DNA from: an uncultured Clostridium sp.
GTDB lineage: Bacteria; Bacillota; Clostridia; Lachnospirales; Lachnospiraceae
Assembly: GCA_938036545.1 (NCBI GenBank)
Contig: CALHQJ010000071.1
Span: forward strand, 1-35,007
Reading direction: 5' to 3'
Length of the DNA stretch: 35,007 nt
The notes beneath the pieces were generated by a model. The model did not search any database. It worked only from the letters and a program-made list of their open reading frames with translations, and was not told the origin of the DNA. Positions 1 through 7,096 of this stretch are shown piece by piece. Numbering within the stretch: position 1 is the first letter of the stretch; every line of letters starts with the position of its first letter. The position numbers and the translations under genes were made by a program.

Positions 1-90
1 TCGTCCTATCCTATCTTAAGTCTATTGCAATCGTCCTATCCTATCTTAAGTCTATTGCAATCGTCCTATCCTATCTTAAGTCTATCACAA
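1..90. repeat. Three tandem copies of a 30-bp unit
   Basis: Units lie at 1-30, 31-60 and 61-90. The first two are identical and the third differs only near its end (tctatcacaa instead of tctattgcaa). No spacers separate the copies. The array touches the window edge, so it may be longer. The period is ten codons. Two plus-strand frames are open through it (one closes at TAG 91-93), while every minus frame is closed by stops in the unit. It could therefore be the repetitive end of a small coding region or an intergenic satellite; I cannot decide which. Confidence 0.9.
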
Positions 91-144
91 TAGACCTGAT
101 TCTTCAAGAACCTTTTTCTTACGATTCTTGGTCAATGTAAACAC

Positions 145-192
145 ACAAAAATGACGGCGCTTCTGTTCTTCTGAAAAGACAGGAAACGCCGC
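145..192 (-). terminator. Rho-independent terminator after the lipoprotein gene
   Basis: On the minus strand CGGCGTTTCCTGT pairs with ACAGAAGCGCCG, about 12 base pairs with one bulged C and a G-U pair. The loop is about 12 nt. A short TCATTTTTG tract follows. It lies about 45 bp beyond the stop codon of the lipoprotein gene at 238-645. Confidence 0.7.
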
Positions 193-237
193 CTTGCAAG
201 CAGTGGTTATGTTATTTTTGTATCACAGGCAGTCGAA

Positions 238-645
238 TTACTCTGCCTTTTTCACAGAAACAATGGTTCCGGTAAAAGCCTCTTCTCTGCTTAAATCTCC
301 CGTATACGTAACCGTTACTTTATCGCCATTTTGCACATCAGACAGTCCCTCCGGCTCTGCATCAAAAGACAGTGGATAAGCCTCGCCTCCATCCTCTACA
401 ATCGTAAACATAAAATCCTTAATTTCATCAATAGTTCCGGTAATCTCAGATGTTTCCTGAGCCTGTGGCTGTGCCGCTGCTTCCTGTGATGTATCTGCTT
501 CGGCAGCTGTTTCTGCAGCTGCTTTTGTAGTTTCTGCCGTAGTCTCAACTACTGCGGAAGTAGTGGTATCCAGCGGCTTAGGGCCGCACCCTGTTGCTAA
601 AACGAGAGTAGTTAAAATCACTGCAGCAGTCATTCTTTTTTTCAT
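238..645 (-). CDS. Small secreted lipoprotein, function unknown
   Basis: The 135-residue product starts with a lipoprotein signal: a basic N-terminus, a hydrophobic stretch and the lipobox LATGC with Cys20 as the predicted lipidated residue. Residues about 25-65 form a Thr/Ala/Glu-rich linker typical of surface tethers. Residues about 67-135 form a compact domain with beta-rich spacing (EITGTIDEIKDFMFTI ... GDKVTVTYTG), which resembles a small OB-like barrel, but I do not recognise a named family. The start at 645 is supported by GGAGG eight bases upstream. It lies downstream of the yccF-like gene with a 93-bp gap that carries its own promoter candidate, so it is probably a separate unit. It should sit on the outer face of the cytoplasmic membrane. 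Confidence 0.85.
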   Translation of the reverse strand: MKKRMTAAVILTTLVLATGCGPKPLDTTTSAVVETTAETTKAAAETAAEADTSQEAAAQPQAQETSEITGTIDEIKDFMFTIVEDGGEAYPLSFDAEPEGLSDVQNGDKVTVTYTGDLSREEAFTGTIVSVKKAE

Positions 646-696
646 AGTAAACCTCCATATTAAAAGATTGTATTTTTTAACTTATCTACATTCCTT

Positions 697-725
697 TAGA
701 CGTGAAGGTTTACAAAAAAGTTTCA
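697..725 (-). promoter_or_regulatory. Possible ECF-sigma promoter for the lipoprotein gene
   Basis: On the minus strand TGAAAC (720-725) is followed after 17 bases by CGTCTA (697-702). This resembles the TGAAAC/CGTC pattern of extracytoplasmic-function sigma factors such as Bacillus SigM and SigW, whose usual spacing is about 16. A T-run after TGAAAC also fits. No good TATAAT box is seen nearby. The start would lie about 45 nt before the ATG. Confidence 0.4.
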
Positions 726-738
726 ATTTTTCTATTTT

Positions 739-1098
739 TTAATTAATCACTGCTCCAAATGGCATCAGCGCCAGCTTTGCCAGCTTAAACTGCTGCAGGC
801 CAAATGGGATTCCAATGATTGTAATACAAAGCAAACATCCAATCAACACATGTTCCAAAGCTAACGGCAGGCCGGATACAATGAGCCAAATCAGGTTTAA
901 CAAAAAGGAACCGGCTCCGCCTCCATATACCACATCCTTTCCAAAAGGAAAGAAACTGAGCGATGCAAATTTAAAACACTGCATCCCTACCGGAATCCCG
1001 ACGATAGTAATGCACCACAGGCATCCGGTCAGACACCAGCTTAATCCGCTGATTGCACCGCCAAAAATGAACCACAGTAAATTTCCGAAACATCCCAT
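739..1098 (-). CDS. YccF-family (DUF307) membrane protein
   Basis: This 119-residue product is almost entirely membrane-embedded and made of two similar halves. Each contains the family signature: CLWCITIVGIPVGMQCFKFA in the first half and CLLCITIIGIPFGLQQFKLA in the second, each followed by a Leu/Pro-Phe-Gly segment (SFFPFGKDV, ALMPFGAVI). This internal duplication and length are normal for YccF proteins, whose biochemical role is not settled. The start is supported by AAAGGAGAA upstream. The gene is preceded by a promoter, a riboswitch-like aptamer and an intrinsic terminator, so its expression appears to be set by a small ligand, probably Mn2+. A role in metal handling at the membrane is an inference from that leader only. 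Confidence 0.85.
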   Translation of the reverse strand: MGCFGNLLWFIFGGAISGLSWCLTGCLWCITIVGIPVGMQCFKFASLSFFPFGKDVVYGGGAGSFLLNLIWLIVSGLPLALEHVLIGCLLCITIIGIPFGLQQFKLAKLALMPFGAVIN

Positions 1099-1174
1099 AC
1101 TCGTTCTCCTTTCGATTGTTTCATTGTTTTAGTTCCCATTACGTTTAAGCAAATTGACAACTGATCCAGCAAAG

Positions 1175-1216
1175 AAAAAAAGACTCTTATTATGACATCT
1201 GTCACAATAAAAGTCT
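1175..1216 (-). terminator. Riboswitch-controlled intrinsic terminator
   Basis: On the minus strand AGACTTTTATTGTGACA pairs with TGTCATAATAAGAGTCT (1181-1216, with two mismatches), followed by a run of seven T. It lies about 80 bp before the start codon of the yccF-like gene. Its 5' arm overlaps the 3' strand of riboswitch helix P1. It would also stop any transcript coming from the XRE regulator upstream. Confidence 0.85.
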
Positions 1217-1303
1217 TGCTGTCTCATTTGATACGAATGCCTCTCGGCATCGGCTGTCGGTTTCAAATATATCCAAAATGGATATTCGCTACTCCCTTTT
1301 ATT
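1175..1303 (-). promoter_or_regulatory. yybP-ykoY-like (manganese) riboswitch leader of the yccF-like gene
   Basis: Read on the minus strand, the aptamer runs from 1303 to 1206. Outer helix P1 is AAUAAAAG (1296-1303) with CUUUUAUU (1206-1213). Just inside are GGAGUAGCG and AGCAAGAC, which match the conserved flanks of the yybP-ykoY class as I recall them. A P2 hairpin (AUAUCC/GGAUAU) and a longer arm (AUUUGA/UCAAAU enclosing GAUGCC-GAGA-GGCAUU) complete the fold. The 3' P1 strand is also the 5' strand of the terminator at 1181-1216. P1 and terminator are therefore exclusive, which predicts an ON switch. The usual loop-3 sequence is not clearly seen, so it could be a variant. Confidence 0.7.
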
Positions 1304-1314
1304 TGCTTGTCCAT

Positions 1315-1343
1315 ACTATAGCACAGGTTCTATCTGCTGTCAA
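1315..1343 (-). promoter_or_regulatory. Consensus sigma-A promoter for the riboswitch and yccF-like gene
   Basis: On the minus strand TTGACA (1338-1343), a 17-bp spacer and TATAGT (1315-1320). The start would fall near 1308, a few bases before the riboswitch P1 helix, leaving a leader of about 210 nt. The rest of the gap, 1344-1489, shows nothing else I can name. Confidence 0.8.
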
Positions 1344-1489
1344 TTCATATTTAACTGCCTTTGAACCTGGCAGCCCTTTTTCCGTAGCCTTTTGGCAGAG
1401 TTTGCAACACTTCTCAGCATCTGTGACGTCCCGCAGCGGCTGTGCTTTTCGCCCCGCCAGCGGCAGGCTGAAACCGTTCCGGTGTCTGA

Positions 1490-2065
1490 TTATCCCCTCC
1501 GTCCGGACGCCGGAAACCAGATAGCCGGTGTAAAAACGGAAACTCCCACTACCGGCTGGCTGGTCTCATTTGCAACCAGATGGGGAAGATTGGAACGAAT
1601 TAACGTCGAATCCCCTTCTCCCAGATGGATTCTTTCGGTTCCGATTACTACTTCCAGGTTTCCTGATTCTACCATTATAATTTCTTCGCTGGGATGGATC
1701 ACCGGACGTTCTCCATCTCTGGAATAAGGTTCCAATTCAAATTGGATAATCAGGGACTGGGGTACAAATTCGGCAGAAGGCATTGGAGTCAGCAAATGGT
1801 AACGGATGCTGGAATTAGGCTGGGATAAGGTAATCACCTCATTTTTCCGTGTCGTCAGCCGGCTGTCTGTCTCTGCTACTCCCATAAACAGATAGGTCGG
1901 CACGTCTAAAGCCTCGCTTAATTTTCGCAGCGTAGACAATGACGGATCCGTCAAATCCCGCTCAATTTGAGAAATATATCCTATCGAAAGCCCTGTTCGT
2001 TCTGCTAACTCTTTTAATGTAATCCCTCTTGATTTTCTAACATTTCGTACCTGTTCTCCAAGCAT
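1490..2065 (-). CDS. XRE-family regulator with C-terminal cupin domain
   Basis: The 191-residue protein has an N-terminal helix-turn-helix of the XRE type (residues about 5-60; LKELAERTGLSIGYISQIER is the DNA-binding core) and a C-terminal cupin barrel (about 105-180; HPSEEIIMVESGNLEVVIG). Proteins of this layout usually sense a small metabolite in the cupin pocket and regulate a neighbouring catabolic operon. The start at 2065 follows GGGAGG. The gene is transcribed away from the epimerase-transporter-hydrolase operon beginning at 2390. Both sides of the divergent gap carry the same 11-bp sequence, so autoregulation and control of the operon are the simplest reading. The ligand is unknown; a peptide or amino-acid derivative is plausible from context. 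Confidence 0.88.
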   Translation of the reverse strand: MLGEQVRNVRKSRGITLKELAERTGLSIGYISQIERDLTDPSLSTLRKLSEALDVPTYLFMGVAETDSRLTTRKNEVITLSQPNSSIRYHLLTPMPSAEFVPQSLIIQFELEPYSRDGERPVIHPSEEIIMVESGNLEVVIGTERIHLGEGDSTLIRSNLPHLVANETSQPVVGVSVFTPAIWFPASGRRG

Positions 2066-2080
2066 CCCCCATGTCCTCCC

Positions 2081-2091
2081 TAAATTTTACT
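2081..2091. promoter_or_regulatory. Operator half-site upstream of the XRE regulator
   Basis: TAAATTTTACT at 2081-2091 is identical to the right arm of the inverted repeat at 2351-2374. It lies 16 bp before the regulator's start codon. The divergent gap 2066-2389 is otherwise AT-rich. An 11-bp near-palindrome (ACTTATTAAGT) just beyond this half-site is a second possible binding element. Confidence 0.45.
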
Positions 2092-2329
2092 ATATCTAAA
2101 ACTTATTAAGTGTTATTAGTATAGCATATAATAGCTTTTCCGTAAATGAACAACCTGTATTTCCTGTATCAAACTATAATAATTTATCCATACATCAAAC
2201 TAATGGGATTATTTTAATATATGTAAATTTTTTCTCCTGGTAATTCTCAACTTTATTCAGCTTTTTTCACATATTTTTCACTCATTTTTCATCAATTCTA
2301 CTGTTTTTTTATTTTTATTACGGAAAAGG

Positions 2330-2358
2330 TTGACTATAAATTTTATAAAGAGTAAAAT
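2330..2358 (+). promoter_or_regulatory. Promoter of the dipeptide epimerase operon
   Basis: TTGACT (2330-2335), 17-bp spacer, TAAAAT (2353-2358). The start would be near 2365, about 25 nt before the ATG at 2390. The -10 box lies inside an inverted repeat, which suggests repression by occlusion. Confidence 0.65.
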
Positions 2359-2374
2359 TATACTAAATTTTACT
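2351..2374. promoter_or_regulatory. Inverted-repeat operator over the -10 box
   Basis: AGTAAAATT (2351-2359) and AATTTTACT (2366-2374) are perfect 9-bp inverted arms separated by 6 bp. The element covers the -10 box and the likely start site of the epimerase promoter. The divergently transcribed XRE-cupin regulator is the natural candidate to bind it. Confidence 0.6.
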
Positions 2375-2389
2375 GACAGGAGGACTATC

Positions 2390-3463
2390 ATGAAAATTAC
2401 AGATGTTAAAATCGAAGTCATTAAGATTCCAATGAAAAAGCCATTTCGAATTGCTTTTGCCGTTCAGGATCATTCCATTAATGTTCTGGTAAAGGTTATG
2501 ACTGATGAAGGACTTTACGGAATTGGAGAAGCAGCTCCATTTGAGCCTGTAACCGGTGAAAACAGCGCAACCGTTCTGGAAGTGCTGAAACTGTTCAAGA
2601 AGGGTCTTATTGGCATGGATCCAATGAATATTGAAGGCATCCACCTGATGATGGATCGTCTGATTTCCGGCAACACTTCTGCTAAAGCAGCTATTGACAT
2701 CGCTCTTTATGATTTAAAGGGTAAAGTTATGAATCAGCCTCTTTATAAAGTATTAGGCGGCTACCGCGATCAGATTGTAACCGATATGACCATCGGTATT
2801 GATACTCCTGAACTCATGGCTCAGGAAGCAAAAGAGCGTGTAGAACGCGACGGTTTCCGGATTTTAAAAGTAAAAGCCGGCATTAATCCTGCTGATGATA
2901 TCCGCGCTCTTACCCTGATTCGTGAAGCTGTTGGAAATGATATCCGTCTTCGTGTAGACGCTAACCAGGGCTACACTGCTAATGATGCAGTAGCTACCTT
3001 AAAGGAATTTGAAAAAGTCGGTGTTGAAGCCGTTGAACAGTGTCTCCCATGGTGGGATATGGATGGTGCAAAATTTGTCCGTTCCAAAGTAGATTTAAAG
3101 ATTATGCTGGATGAATCAATCCACTCTCCAATTGATGCAGCAAGAGCCTGCAAGATGGAAGCTGCTGATATTTTAAATATCAAGCTGATGAAGTGCGGCG
3201 GTCTGTATCCAGCAGAAAAAATCAATGCCATTGCTGAAGCAAACCATGTAAATTGTATGGTAGGCTGTATGCTGGAAACCAAGGTAGCTATCGGCGCAGG
3301 TGTCAGCCTTGTTGCTGCAAAGAGCAATATTACCGAGGCAGACTGCGACAGCTTCATGTATGCTGTTGATCCGGAAATGGGAATGCCTGGCGGCTTTACG
3401 GTAGAAGGCGGCGTTTATACCCTGTCCCAGAAACCTGGTCTTGGACTTGATATTGATTTCTAA
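2390..3463 (+). CDS. Dipeptide epimerase, enolase superfamily
   Basis: The 357-residue protein is a full-length muconate-lactonizing/mandelate-racemase-type enzyme. Visible landmarks are the first KxK catalytic motif (Lys160-Val-Lys162), metal ligands Asp190 (VDANQGY), Glu216 (VEQCLPWW) and Asp241 (LDESIHS), and the second catalytic lysine region NIKLMKCGG (Lys265/Lys268). A DxD motif (Asp318-Cys-Asp320) near the C-terminus is the feature that in Ala-D/L-Glu epimerases holds the dipeptide's amino group. It probably epimerises the second residue of a dipeptide; the exact substrate cannot be read. I chose the ATG at 2390 because GGAGGA lies just before it. The longer reading from 2330 would begin in the -35 box. 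It is the first gene of an operon with a DUF819 membrane protein and a CocE-type hydrolase. Confidence 0.85.
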   Translation: MKITDVKIEVIKIPMKKPFRIAFAVQDHSINVLVKVMTDEGLYGIGEAAPFEPVTGENSATVLEVLKLFKKGLIGMDPMNIEGIHLMMDRLISGNTSAKAAIDIALYDLKGKVMNQPLYKVLGGYRDQIVTDMTIGIDTPELMAQEAKERVERDGFRILKVKAGINPADDIRALTLIREAVGNDIRLRVDANQGYTANDAVATLKEFEKVGVEAVEQCLPWWDMDGAKFVRSKVDLKIMLDESIHSPIDAARACKMEAADILNIKLMKCGGLYPAEKINAIAEANHVNCMVGCMLETKVAIGAGVSLVAAKSNITEADCDSFMYAVDPEMGMPGGFTVEGGVYTLSQKPGLGLDIDF

Positions 3464-3502
3464 TCCACCCACTGCACACAGAAACATTCAGAAAGGAATG
3501 GA

Positions 3503-3532
3503 CTGGCAGGCATAGTTGTTCATACCTGCCAG
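3503..3532 (+). other. Intercistronic RNA hairpin
   Basis: CTGGCAGG (3503-3510) pairs perfectly with CCTGCCAG (3525-3532). No U-run follows, so it is not a normal terminator. It lies 18 bp before the ATG of the next gene, whose own ribosome-binding site is poor. It may affect translation or mRNA end stability. Confidence 0.55.
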
Positions 3533-3550
3533 CCAAAAAGGTATTTATTT

Positions 3551-4723
3551 ATGGAAGGTACGTTATTCTCCTCAGAAGGCGCTCTGCTTTTAATTATGTT
3601 CCTCATGGTAGCTGTTGGTTTCTGGCTTCAGCGATTTAAAGTGTTTAAAATGCTGGGCCCTGCTCTGACCGTTATCGTTACTGGTATTGTACTGTCAAAC
3701 TTACGGGTGGTTCCGGTTTCCAGCGCTACCTATGACGCAGTCAGCGGCTATTGTGTTCCGCTTTCGGTTTCCATCTGTCTGTTGAGTCTGGATTTAAAGC
3801 AGATGAAAAAGCTGTTAAACCGAAACTCCGTTATTGCTTTAGTATCCGCAGCTCTCAGCGTCTGCCTGATGGCTCTGGTATTTGGTATTTTCTTCGCTTC
3901 CAAGATTGACGAAGGCTGGAAGGTTGCCGGCATGTTCGTTGGTACTTACACTGGCGGAAGTTCTAACTTAACTGCAATTGCAGTTGGCCTGGATGCATCT
4001 AAAAATACCATCGCTTCTGCAAATGCAGCTGATTACGTAGTTGGTATCCCGACCCTGATTGCCATGTTCGCTGCTCCGGCTATTTATAAGAACTCCAAAA
4101 AGCTGAAAAAATTATGGCCATATGAAATGACAGAAGATGAATTAAAAGGTAATGGCGATCACGAAGAACTGATGGCTTCCAAAGAATGGTCCATTCAGGA
4201 AATTGCATGGCTGTTAGCAATCGGTTTTGGTACTGTATGGGCAGCTACTACTGTTGCAGGAAAAATATTCGGACCGGACTTCCGCAGCGCCGGAAGAATC
4301 CTTCTGATTACCACATTCTCCATTATTATTGCACAGATTCCTGCAGTACGGAAACTTCGCGGCAACTTTGACCTTGGACTTTTTGTAGCACTGTTATTCT
4401 TAACTACCATTGGTTTTGCAGTAGATTTAAAGCAGTTCTTTGGTTCTACCTTCTATATCACCCTGTTCTGCTTCTGCGTGATTGTCTGCTGTATCCTCCT
4501 TCACCTGCTGGTTACCAGACTGCTGAAGGTAAAATTTGAGTACGTTCTGCTGTCTGCTGTAGCATGTATCTCTGATGGCCCTACCGCCGCCCTGATCGCA
4601 TCCAGTGCACAGTGGAAAACCATGATTACCACCGGTCTGTTAATGGGCGTTATGGCCGGAGCTATGGGCAACTACTTAGGTATTTCCGTAGCTTATGCAA
4701 TCCGCGCAATTATCGGAGCTTAA
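3551..4723 (+). CDS. DUF819-family multi-pass membrane protein, probable transporter
   Basis: The 390-residue product has about ten hydrophobic segments spread over its length, with a short charged loop near residues 180-215. It matches the DUF819 (YjcL-like) family in length and in its repeated Gly-rich segments, such as FVGTYTGGSSNLTAIAVGL near residue 130 and the C-terminal SDGPTAALIAS and GLLMGVMAGAMGNYLG stretches. The family's substrate is not established. Sitting between a dipeptide epimerase and a peptidase-like hydrolase, it may move a dipeptide or a related amide across the membrane; this is inference from context. The ribosome-binding site is weak and a stable hairpin precedes the start, so translation may be set below that of the epimerase. 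Confidence 0.8.
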   Translation: MEGTLFSSEGALLLIMFLMVAVGFWLQRFKVFKMLGPALTVIVTGIVLSNLRVVPVSSATYDAVSGYCVPLSVSICLLSLDLKQMKKLLNRNSVIALVSAALSVCLMALVFGIFFASKIDEGWKVAGMFVGTYTGGSSNLTAIAVGLDASKNTIASANAADYVVGIPTLIAMFAAPAIYKNSKKLKKLWPYEMTEDELKGNGDHEELMASKEWSIQEIAWLLAIGFGTVWAATTVAGKIFGPDFRSAGRILLITTFSIIIAQIPAVRKLRGNFDLGLFVALLFLTTIGFAVDLKQFFGSTFYITLFCFCVIVCCILLHLLVTRLLKVKFEYVLLSAVACISDGPTAALIASSAQWKTMITTGLLMGVMAGAMGNYLGISVAYAIRAIIGA

Positions 4724-4756
4724 ACCTTCATTTGAACAATTAAACTACAAACAGCT

Positions 4757-4800
4757 GAGCTTTTGCATCTTCAGAAATTTTCTGTCTGATGCAGAAGCTC
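4757..4800 (+). other. Long intercistronic hairpin, possible attenuator
   Basis: GAGCTTTTGCATC (4757-4769) pairs with GATGCAGAAGCTC (4788-4800) over 13 bp with one G-U pair, and CAGAA/TTCTG pairs inside. It is followed by TTCTAATA, a poor U-tract, so at best a leaky terminator. It lies between the DUF819 and hydrolase genes and may lower or separate expression of the last gene. Confidence 0.6.
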
Positions 4801-4830
4801 TTCTAATACAATTCACATCAGGAGGAAAAC

Positions 4831-6924
4831 ATGAAGCTTTATCACTTGTATGTATCTGGAATCCTTTATGGAAAACTGAATTTTGATTCTCATCCTGTTT
4901 CGATTCGTAAGCTGGACATTGCCACTGGAAACCTTCTTCCATGGGAACCACTGTCAGAAGCTGATAATAACTTTTATAAAAGTTTCACCAAAATTGATTT
5001 ACTAAAACTTTCCAGCCAGTTTTCTAATTACGAACAGTCCCTTACCGGATCTGGCGAAATCTGCGCTTCTCTTCCAGAAGGTGACGAGCACTACACCAGC
5101 GAAGACGGCTCCTGGTATCTTCAAAGAGACATCAAATTTCCTAACAACAAGCTGATGGAACATGGCAGCCTGATTGCAGTCTGCTGTTCTGCCAGAGAAA
5201 TGATTTCCCTCTTAGTTCGGGAAGGAGACGAAGACAAGACCGTTTTAAGTATGTGGAAGGAAACCTGGCCCAATGAAACCATCTATGGCGTCCGCCATGA
5301 AGGAACCTTTGACGTTGCCATGAGAGACGGCGTCCATTTATCTACTGATGTTTACCTGCCAGAAGGCGTAACCGAACCAGTTCCCGCTGTTTTTGTCCGC
5401 ACTCCCTACGGAAAAGAGGATGGCTGTGAAGTCTACTACCGCTACGTACAAAGAGGCTATGCCGTTGTTATTCAGGACGTCCGCGGCCGGAATTTAAGCG
5501 AAGGAGAATGGCTTCCCAACTATTACGAGGTAGAAGATGGCGACGATACCTTAAACTGGATTGCAGAACAGACCTGGTCTTCCGGAAGCGTTGGAATGGT
5601 TGGCGGCTCTTATTTAGGCTATGTACAGTGGGCTGCTGCTGCCAGCGGAAATCCGCATTTAAAGGCATTAATCAGCGTAGTCTGCGCCGGAAGCGCATTT
5701 ATTGATCTTCCCCGCCGCGGCGGTTCCTTTACCTCCGGTATGCTGGCATGGGCCTTTGCCGTTTCCCAGAAGAAATTCCATCCGGAATTAATGGAACGGG
5801 ACGACTGGGAAGAAGTATTAAATATCCGTCCTTTAAAGGATCTTCCGGAAAAAGCCCTGGGCTATCCGGTTCCATTCTTAAATAAATGGCTGGAAAACAG
5901 CGATTATAATGATTTCTGGCGCTGTTCCAACTGGCAGGAACGCTCAAAAAAGGCTATGATTCCGGCGCTGATCCAGTCCGGCTGGTTCGATGACAACGGT
6001 ATGGGAACCACAGAAGCTCTGGAAATTGTCCATGATTTCCCAGAAGGCATGAGAAAGGTCATCCTCGGCCCATGGCAGCATAGTGGAAACAGCAAATACG
6101 ACATGCACGGCGTTTCCTTCGGAAGCCAGGCTCTCCGCTTTGACCTGGATTACATCTATTTCAAATGGTTTGAACATTACCTGAAAGGGGTTGACAATGG
6201 AATTGACCGTACCGCCCCTGTAGAATACTATACCGTAGGCCAGGAAACCTGGAAAACTGCTTCCAACTGGCCAGTTCCTGAAACAATAGAAACCGATATA
6301 TTCCTGGACAGCAACGGACAGGCCAATACTTCCGCTGGAGATGGCCTTCTTTCCTTCCAGCTTCCAGAACGTGAAACCAGCGACAGTTACGACTATGATC
6401 CTCAAAATCCTTCTACTCACATTATTGATATGTCAGAAAATGAAATTGAGGTTCCGGAAGACTACACCAAAGAGGAACTGCGTCAGGATATGCTGTGCTA
6501 CTCCACTGCTCCGCTGGAAAAAGATGTTGTTATTACCGGTGACATTATGGCGTCTCTTTATATCTCCTCCGATGCCCCTGACACAGATTTTATGGTACGC
6601 CTGACCGATGTGGATGAAAACGGACGTTCTATTAAGCTGGCAGACGGCATCTTAAGCGCCCGCTACCGCAACGGATTTGACCACGCTGACTTTTTAACTC
6701 CTGGCGAAGTAGTAAACTTAAAAATCCGCACCACCAAGATTTCCAACTGCTTTAAAAAGGGACATAAAATCCGCGTAACGATTACATCCAGCGCAAAGAA
6801 CTTTGTATTCCCCAGCAGCAACACCAAAGACGGATACAACAGCCAGACTACTGTTGTAGCGCACAATACCATCCATCACGGCGGACAATATCCATCCAAA
6901 ATCACGGTTCGTTTAGAACCCTGA
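4831..6924 (+). CDS. CocE/NonD-type hydrolase (X-Pro dipeptidyl-peptidase S15 family)
   Basis: The 697-residue protein has an unassigned N-terminal part of about 145 residues, then an alpha/beta-hydrolase core starting at DVAMRDGVHLSTDVYLPEG, and a C-terminal jelly-roll domain (about 480-697) normal for this family. The catalytic triad is visible: Ser260 in GGSYLG, the Asp387/Asp388 region in SGWFDDNG, and His417 in GPWQHSG. Family members cleave acyl, ester or X-Pro peptide bonds; the substrate is not predictable. No signal peptide is seen, so it should act in the cytoplasm. GGAGGAAAAC precedes the ATG. As the last gene of the epimerase operon it could hydrolyse the dipeptide-like product. 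The N-terminal extension is unusual and has no family I recognise. Confidence 0.87.
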   Translation: MKLYHLYVSGILYGKLNFDSHPVSIRKLDIATGNLLPWEPLSEADNNFYKSFTKIDLLKLSSQFSNYEQSLTGSGEICASLPEGDEHYTSEDGSWYLQRDIKFPNNKLMEHGSLIAVCCSAREMISLLVREGDEDKTVLSMWKETWPNETIYGVRHEGTFDVAMRDGVHLSTDVYLPEGVTEPVPAVFVRTPYGKEDGCEVYYRYVQRGYAVVIQDVRGRNLSEGEWLPNYYEVEDGDDTLNWIAEQTWSSGSVGMVGGSYLGYVQWAAAASGNPHLKALISVVCAGSAFIDLPRRGGSFTSGMLAWAFAVSQKKFHPELMERDDWEEVLNIRPLKDLPEKALGYPVPFLNKWLENSDYNDFWRCSNWQERSKKAMIPALIQSGWFDDNGMGTTEALEIVHDFPEGMRKVILGPWQHSGNSKYDMHGVSFGSQALRFDLDYIYFKWFEHYLKGVDNGIDRTAPVEYYTVGQETWKTASNWPVPETIETDIFLDSNGQANTSAGDGLLSFQLPERETSDSYDYDPQNPSTHIIDMSENEIEVPEDYTKEELRQDMLCYSTAPLEKDVVITGDIMASLYISSDAPDTDFMVRLTDVDENGRSIKLADGILSARYRNGFDHADFLTPGEVVNLKIRTTKISNCFKKGHKIRVTITSSAKNFVFPSSNTKDGYNSQTTVVAHNTIHHGGQYPSKITVRLEP

Positions 6925-6947
6925 TATACATTTTATCACCCTTAGAG

Positions 6948-6993
6948 AAGGGATCGCAAAATTATCAAATCAGATGATTAAGCGATCCCTTTT
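6948..6993 (+). terminator. Terminator of the epimerase-DUF819-hydrolase operon
   Basis: AAGGGATCGC (6948-6957) pairs with GCGATCCCTT (6982-6991), 10 bp, followed by a short T-run. It starts 24 bp after the hydrolase stop codon. Confidence 0.75.
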
Positions 6994-7027
6994 CGCTATT
7001 GAAATCGTCCAATTTTCTCTTGTTAGA

Positions 7028-7056
7028 TTGACATTTTTTTGTCACAGTTTTATAAT
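7028..7056 (+). promoter_or_regulatory. Consensus sigma-A promoter for the C_GCAxxG_C_C/TSUP pair
   Basis: TTGACA (7028-7033), 17-bp spacer, TATAAT (7051-7056), a perfect match in both hexamers. TGACA (7029-7033) and TGTCA (7040-7044) form a 5-bp inverted repeat over the -35 box that could serve as an operator. A GGAGG site precedes the ATG at 7097. Confidence 0.88.
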
Positions 7057-7096
7057 AACAGAGGTGGTTATTTATTAATACAAAGGAGGCAATATT

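Noticed and set aside
1..90. Repeats as a CRISPR array
   Set aside because: The 30-bp units abut directly with no spacers, and no cas genes are present.
1129..1314. A 61-codon minus-strand open frame
   Set aside because: It lies over the riboswitch aptamer and terminator and has no ribosome-binding site; the RNA structure explains the sequence.
2330..2389. Longer N-terminus of the dipeptide epimerase
   Set aside because: The codon at 2330 is inside the -35 box and the family start plus GGAGG support 2390.
3499..3516. Five-codon leader peptide before the DUF819 gene
   Set aside because: The ATG is only 2 bases from its GAAAGG site and there is no known peptide-sensing pattern.
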